NCBI GenBank assembly: GCA_028277865.1
Contig: JANQFM010001016.1
Span: forward strand, 1-9,476
Reading direction: 5' to 3'
Length of the DNA stretch: 9,476 nt
Source: Acidobacteriota bacterium
Lineage (GTDB): Bacteria > Acidobacteriota > UBA6911 > RPQK01 > DATIPO01
The translations under genes were made by a program, and so were the position numbers. The stretch's first letter is position 1, and every line of letters starts with the position of its first letter. A model generated the notes under the pieces. The model was not told the origin of the DNA. It saw nothing but the letters and a program-made list of their open reading frames with translations, and ran no database searches. This document shows, one piece after another, positions 5,754 to 9,476 of the stretch.

Positions 5754-5822
5754 AGCCGCTCCGGGAGGGCATATCCAATCGAATACCTCCCCCGGGACTC
5801 CGCCGACAGACTTGACACTCCA

Positions 5823-6245
5823 CTAGGCAAAATCCATCAGCCGCGCCAACCTGTCCAACTCGCTTCGCAGCAATTCGATGCGGCGCTCGTCGGACATCGC
5901 TTTGAGCTTCAGGCCCCTCAAAACGCTGGCAGCCAATTCGCCGCGAGGAGAGCAGGCGCGGATCACCACCTTGTTGTCGACCCCCAGGCGGTTGTTTTCA
6001 TAACGGACGAAGTCGACCGAAATATAACCGTGGCGCGGGGCGTTGAGTTCGGCGTGGAGTATGGTCTTTTCGGGTTCTGATGCGGGTTCGATCTCTGCAT
6101 CGCGGCTTGAAATGAGCTGCGAAAGCTCCCATCCGCTGTCGTGGGCGAATTCCTCCAGGACAGGCTCGGCATCCAGGGCAAGCAGCGAAACTGCATCGTA
6201 GGACTCCCCGTGCAGCTTTTGCTTGACATCGTACAACTTCACCAT
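5823..6245 (-). CDS. Conserved-looking 140-aa protein of unknown function
   Basis: I do not recognise the family. The 140-aa product is acidic in its first half, with no signal peptide and no membrane segment, so it is presumably cytoplasmic. It begins with MVKLYDVKQKLHGESYD, has an acidic linker (about 48-60), a beta-strand pair (ILHAELNAPRHGYISVDFVRYENNRLGVDNKVVIRA, about 62-97) and ends in an amphipathic helix (about 116-138) with leucines spaced as in a short coiled coil. No catalytic or metal-binding motif is visible. That it is a real gene is supported by AAGGAAGG 7 nt before the ATG, a perfect TATAAT 32 nt upstream, and a compositional break from the surrounding shadows. PilZ follows 69 bp downstream on the same strand, so the two may share a transcript. 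Confidence 0.72.
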   Translation of the reverse strand: MVKLYDVKQKLHGESYDAVSLLALDAEPVLEEFAHDSGWELSQLISSRDAEIEPASEPEKTILHAELNAPRHGYISVDFVRYENNRLGVDNKVVIRACSPRGELAASVLRGLKLKAMSDERRIELLRSELDRLARLMDFA

Positions 6246-6277
6246 CCGTGGGCCTTCCTTGCACTTCCCTCTTGGCC

Positions 6278-6283
6278 ATTATA
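6278..6283 (-). promoter_or_regulatory. -10 box upstream of the 140-aa gene
   Basis: A perfect TATAAT lies in the 51-bp gap between the hydrolase stop and this gene, 32 nt from the ATG. No -35 box resembling TTGACA sits at 16-18 nt. The element continues as TATAATGGCC, identical over 10 bases to the promoter at 1412-1421. It suggests that the 140-aa and PilZ genes are transcribed independently of the hydrolase. Confidence 0.42.
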
Positions 6284-6296
6284 ATCGACTGACGTT

Positions 6297-8330
6297 CTAT
6301 CTTTCTTCCGGGTGGCTGCCGGTCGCCCAATCCCATTGGGCTTCGGCCCGGGAGACGGCCTTTGCGATGTCTTCCTGAAGCATCAAACGACGTGCAGCCA
6401 AGGAGCGGGCCGCCTCTTGGACCTTGCTGAGGAAATCGGACTTGTCGCGGTAAAGGCCCTGCAGGCTGGGGCGGGGATCCCGCCGCTTCTCCCTTTCCGT
6501 TTCAGTGGGCGCTAAGGGGAGGTAATTGCCCACGAAATCGGCAATCTCGTCATTGCCGCCTGCCATCCCGGATCTCAGGCTCCAGGGCGTGTAGGTGGCC
6601 ACGGGGACCTGCAGCTCGAGGCTGCGCAAACCGCCCAGATCGTTGCCGAAAGCGTCCACTTGGGGTGCCAGCCGGGCAAACGGACTGCCCCTTCGGGGCG
6701 GTTGAAAATCGACGATCCCATCGCGCCATCGGGGGCCGTAGTCCATTCGATAGGCTTCGTGAATCACCTTCGGGAAGTCCAGGCCCGCGATGTGGGGGAA
6801 GCGGATCTGATCGATGGCCGCCAAAGTGCCTTGATCGATGCGGGGGTAGGCCGAAGGAACCGGTTCAGTCCCGTCGCGCACCCATTGCTGCAATTGCACG
6901 AGCAGAGCCCGCAAAGTGATCAAAAAGTCGAGCGGATTGCCGCGATAGGCTACTGCGTCGGAAAGCTTGGCTTGGGGAGACGGAGGAAACCGGCTCACAA
7001 AATGCTGCCCGCCCGCCAAGTGGTAAATGCGTTCGTTGGGATGCGGCGCCACATCGCTGCTGCCGTCAGGGGTCACATGCAGCAGGGCTGCAGCCCGTCC
7101 CCAGTACTCATAGCTGGTGTTGGTGTAAAAGACCTTGGGAATATGCTTCGGATTGTGAAAATGGGCCAGCAAGCCGTCGCTGAGGCCCGTTTCAGAATCG
7201 GTCTGAACGGGGCCGCTGAAGGGGAAGATGTCGGTGGGATAGAAAAAGGCCGAGTAGCGGTGGGCGTCGCGCGACGGTTGGGCGAAGCGATGGTTGAAGC
7301 TGCCCCGGCCGGCGCCGGCGGTATGGATGAGCATGCCGTCGAAGGCCTGCCGCCACTGCTCGTCGGTGTTGAATCCCTGGTAGAGGAAGTGCCTCAGAAA
7401 GCGGCCTGTTTGAGACACCCCGAAGGCGATCCCCTTTCGGATCGGGAAGGGGCAGGCTGGATCGTGCTTGGCCCAGGAGATGACGTCGCGCAAAGCGGCC
7501 AGTCCCAGTCCCGCCAGGCGGGGATCCTCGGCCCGGTAGACGAGTTCATAGATCTTGCCGGCCTGAAAGCCCGAAGGCATATGTATTCGGGTGCGGTCTT
7601 CGACGACTTGGCCGTCTTCGAGCCGGGCAAAGCGCCACTGGGTTCGGGGCACCACTCGGCGGGGCGCCAGGCGGCCGTCTCGTACGGTCAGGACATTGTC
7701 AGGGTGGTCGGGATCGAGCACCGGATAAGCGACGTGATTGCGGTGACCCAGGTGGAGCACTTGGCTGGGGCGATCGACAGTCCAATCACTGCGTACCAGG
7801 CCCTCAATGGCATCGGGCCCATTGGTGGCCGCTGGGACTCGCAGGCGCAGGCGGCCTGGTTGGCGGGGAACGTCGTGCTGCCAACCCACCCAGATGACCG
7901 TCAGGCCTCGGCGCATCAGCAACCCGTCGCCGAACTGCTCCGGCGAGACGGGATTGCTTCCTCTGGCTGCCCGGTTGAAATAGCTCAATGAAGCCTTGCC
8001 GCCCCGGTTGCTGACCTCCAGCAAGGCCACACCAGACCCCTTGGCGGGATCCTCGGGGCGCAGCACCATAAAGTCGGACACAGCTTCGACCATCCCCCGT
8101 TGGTTTCGGGGCGCTTTTTGCAAGTCGACAATGCGGTGGTTGAGCGGGTTGGCGGGATCGAACTCGAAAGTGATCGTCCCGCTCAACTTTTCGTATGTCC
8201 CGGATTCTCCGAAAGCCCGCCCCTCCAAAACGGGCTCGCGCTTTTCGATCTGGATACTGCGGACCTCGGCTTGCAGCGACCCGTACAGGAAAATTGGCAG
8301 CAGGACGGACAGAGCCAGCAGTCGATTCAT
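6297..8330 (-). CDS. Secreted alpha/beta hydrolase (Abhydrolase_10-type)
   Basis: Large secreted serine hydrolase of 677 residues, resembling the family of long alpha/beta-hydrolase-domain proteins known as Abhydrolase_10 (PF20091). A Sec signal occupies residues 1-21 (MNRLLALSVLLPIF..., cleavage after LQA). An N-terminal beta-rich region (about 24-200) precedes the hydrolase fold. The nucleophile elbow is GVSQTG with S306, E408 in NTSYEYWG is a candidate acid, and H443 in GGQHF is the likely catalytic histidine. The C-terminal 60 residues are charged and helical. Members are esterase-like, but the natural substrate cannot be read from the sequence. GGGAGG 5 nt before the ATG at 8330 fixes the start; an upstream in-frame codon at 8426 would place 32 extra residues, coded by repeat DNA, before a signal peptide. 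It lies 147 bp downstream of the M1 peptidase gene, on the same strand. Confidence 0.87.
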   Translation of the reverse strand: MNRLLALSVLLPIFLYGSLQAEVRSIQIEKREPVLEGRAFGESGTYEKLSGTITFEFDPANPLNHRIVDLQKAPRNQRGMVEAVSDFMVLRPEDPAKGSGVALLEVSNRGGKASLSYFNRAARGSNPVSPEQFGDGLLMRRGLTVIWVGWQHDVPRQPGRLRLRVPAATNGPDAIEGLVRSDWTVDRPSQVLHLGHRNHVAYPVLDPDHPDNVLTVRDGRLAPRRVVPRTQWRFARLEDGQVVEDRTRIHMPSGFQAGKIYELVYRAEDPRLAGLGLAALRDVISWAKHDPACPFPIRKGIAFGVSQTGRFLRHFLYQGFNTDEQWRQAFDGMLIHTAGAGRGSFNHRFAQPSRDAHRYSAFFYPTDIFPFSGPVQTDSETGLSDGLLAHFHNPKHIPKVFYTNTSYEYWGRAAALLHVTPDGSSDVAPHPNERIYHLAGGQHFVSRFPPSPQAKLSDAVAYRGNPLDFLITLRALLVQLQQWVRDGTEPVPSAYPRIDQGTLAAIDQIRFPHIAGLDFPKVIHEAYRMDYGPRWRDGIVDFQPPRRGSPFARLAPQVDAFGNDLGGLRSLELQVPVATYTPWSLRSGMAGGNDEIADFVGNYLPLAPTETEREKRRDPRPSLQGLYRDKSDFLSKVQEAARSLAARRLMLQEDIAKAVSRAEAQWDWATGSHPEER

Positions 8331-8404
8331 TTCAGCCTCCCGGACAGGGAGTCTCTCGCATACGCGCTGGTGGTGCAAGAGGAAATGGGCCACCCAATGA
8401 GGAA

Positions 8405-8444
8405 GCCACAGAGGCACAGAGTGCACCGAGAAAGAAAACTCCGG
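8405..8444. repeat. ACAGAGGCACAGAG-type intergenic repeat, single copy
   Basis: CCACAGAGGCACAGAG followed by TGCACCGAGAAAGAAAACTC resembles a short intergenic repeat that I remember from many unrelated bacterial genomes, usually reading like CCACAGAGGCACAGAGACACAGAG. It sits in the 147-bp gap between the peptidase and hydrolase genes. The second half is degenerate. The match is from memory. Confidence 0.4.
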
Positions 8445-8452
8445 GGTTAACT

Positions 8453-8479
8453 CGGGTTAATTTGGATTTCTCACGGGTT
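8453..8479. repeat. Solo arm of the 5159-5340 repeat
   Basis: These 27 bases match 5155-5181 at 23 positions, sharing GGATTTCTCACGGGTT without a gap. All four differences are C in the first copy against T here. Only one arm is present; no inverted partner or central region follows. The heptamer GGGTTAA occurs three times around it (8444-8450, 8454-8460, 8475-8481). Its last bases overlap the peptidase stop codon. Confidence 0.68.
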
Positions 8480-9476
8480 AAAACCGCCAAATAGCCTTGT
8501 CCCGCTCCAATTGCAGCACTTTGGCGTCGGGGTCGACGAGCAGCCGGTCCGGTTCGAACCCGCACTCGAAATTCACTTGGGCCGACTCGCCCTCTCCCAA
8601 GCTGACGCTTCGGCGTTCTTCGCGGTAATCAGCCGATTTCAAGCCGTCCTCTTCGAAGCGTTCACCGCGCAATGCGGCGATCTCGACCGTCATTCGGCCG
8701 CTGCCACGGTTTTTGACCGTCACTGAAGCTTGCCAGCGGTCTTGGCCTCCTGCCTGTTCCAAGACGGCTTTCTCCAGGCGGTACTCGGGCACTACGACGT
8801 TGAAAAACCACTGATCGACGAAGCGGTCGTAGGCCTCGGCATCGATGGCGTACTCGCGCATGAGGGCTGTAAAATCCTGCAGTACCGGGTAGTCCGGCCC
8901 ATGCTCGTAGCGCCGAATGAACTCCTGCAGGCCGGCCAGCATGTTGTCACGCCCCATGTGCTGGGAGAGCATCCAGAAAACCCAGCCGCCCTTGTCGTAG
9001 GTGACCGTGGTATCGCCGGGGCGGGATCCGTCGATCCTGACCAAAGGACGCTCGGAGTCCACCTGACGGCTGTCGCCGTAGCGCTCCTCGATGCGCTTGC
9101 TGAACTCGATCCGCTCACGAAGCCCCTTGACCTGCTCCATCAGCAAAATGGTTGAAAAATGGGACATGCCTTCGGACAGGATGTTGCCGCCGGGCCCCCG
9201 TCCGGGCGTCAGGAGATTGCCCCACCACTGGTGAGCCGCCTCGTGAGCGGTGACCAGGAAGGCGGTGCTGGTCTTGGGGTCGCTGCGGGTCAAAAAGCCG
9301 ATCCCTTCGGAAAAAGTGATATTGGTCCCGAATCCCTGGGCATAAGTGGCCAGATTGGGGAATTCGCTCAGCTTGAGCTCCTCCCAGGGATAGGGATAGA
9401 ACCACTCGGAGTAGTACTTGCGGGCGGCCTCCAGGCCCTGGGAGATTTCGTCGATGTTGTAGCGGTGCCCGGGATG
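8478..9476 (-). CDS. M1-type metallopeptidase, C-terminal part (runs off the window)
   Basis: The frame is open to the right edge, giving the last 332 residues; numbering here counts from that edge. The gluzincin zinc site is intact: HEAAH (78-82) with the third ligand E102 in LSEG, and a candidate transition-state tyrosine Y160 in TYDKGG. The residues before it (FYPYPWEELKLSEFPNLATYAQGFGTNITFSEGIGF, about 26-61) resemble the M1 peptidase domains fused to ABC-2 type permeases, so the missing part may be membrane-spanning; this is inference. The usual GxMEN exopeptidase motif is replaced by GFGTN (48-52). The domain ends in a beta-rich segment (about 225-332). A TTG at 9293 is an internal codon, not the start, because the homology continues upstream. 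The stop codon lies in a repeat arm. Confidence 0.85.
   Translation of the reverse strand, partial: HPGHRYNIDEISQGLEAARKYYSEWFYPYPWEELKLSEFPNLATYAQGFGTNITFSEGIGFLTRSDPKTSTAFLVTAHEAAHQWWGNLLTPGRGPGGNILSEGMSHFSTILLMEQVKGLRERIEFSKRIEERYGDSRQVDSERPLVRIDGSRPGDTTVTYDKGGWVFWMLSQHMGRDNMLAGLQEFIRRYEHGPDYPVLQDFTALMREYAIDAEAYDRFVDQWFFNVVVPEYRLEKAVLEQAGGQDRWQASVTVKNRGSGRMTVEIAALRGERFEEDGLKSADYREERRSVSLGEGESAQVNFECGFEPDRLLVDPDAKVLQLERDKAIWRF

Noticed and set aside
5763..5791. GGGAGG/CCTCCC inverted repeat before PilZ
   Set aside because: Only six pairs with a long loop and no T run; not enough for a terminator or operator call.
5813..5818. TTGACA on the plus strand
   Set aside because: No -10 box at the proper distance and no plus-strand gene downstream.
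6660..7991. 443-codon open frame on the plus strand
   Set aside because: Lies entirely antisense within the hydrolase gene, which has clear signal peptide and catalytic motifs.
8550..8565. GGTTCGAACC, like a tRNA T-arm
   Set aside because: Lies inside the peptidase coding frame (Cys-Gly-Phe-Glu-Pro), with no acceptor, D or anticodon stems around it.

Overview
The window is GC-rich and looks like an ordinary chromosomal segment of an uncultured or poorly described bacterium. Acidobacteriota is my best guess, but it is an inference only. It rests on the type of secreted beta-rich 282-residue protein at the left, the probable permease-fused M1 peptidase at the right edge, the large secreted alpha/beta hydrolase, the PilZ protein, and strong Shine-Dalgarno and sigma70-type signals. 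I see no rRNA, tRNA, CRISPR array, integrase or transposase.

Layout: 1-533 has no convincing gene but holds a dense run of stem-loops (202-502), a candidate structured RNA. A secreted 282-aa protein (534-1382, -) and a Tat-exported N-acetylmuramoyl-L-alanine amidase with a triple C-terminal repeat (1585-2913, +) diverge from a common intergenic region. The amidase converges on a Delta9-type acyl-CoA desaturase with a long C-terminal tail (3103-4275, -). The desaturase diverges from a cysteine dioxygenase-family thiol dioxygenase (4563-5138, +). A 17-bp palindrome lies in the divergent region, over the predicted -35 box of the desaturase promoter.

The dioxygenase converges on a small PilZ protein (5337-5753, -). 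A 182-bp dyad-symmetric repeat (5159-5340) fills the gap between them and supplies the PilZ stop codon. Upstream of PilZ on the minus strand come an unrecognised 140-aa protein (5823-6245), a secreted 677-aa alpha/beta hydrolase (6297-8330) and the C-terminal part of an M1-type metallopeptidase (8478 to the window edge). One more arm of the 182-bp repeat, and a copy of an ACAGAGGCACAGAG-type intergenic repeat, lie between the last two.

The genes do not form one pathway. Three products appear to act outside the cytoplasm (secreted beta protein, amidase, hydrolase). The desaturase adjusts membrane lipids, the dioxygenase handles thiols, and PilZ is a c-di-GMP receptor. The features most worth following up are the stem-loop array, the BIME-like repeat family, the desaturase operator and tail, and the amidase repeat module.
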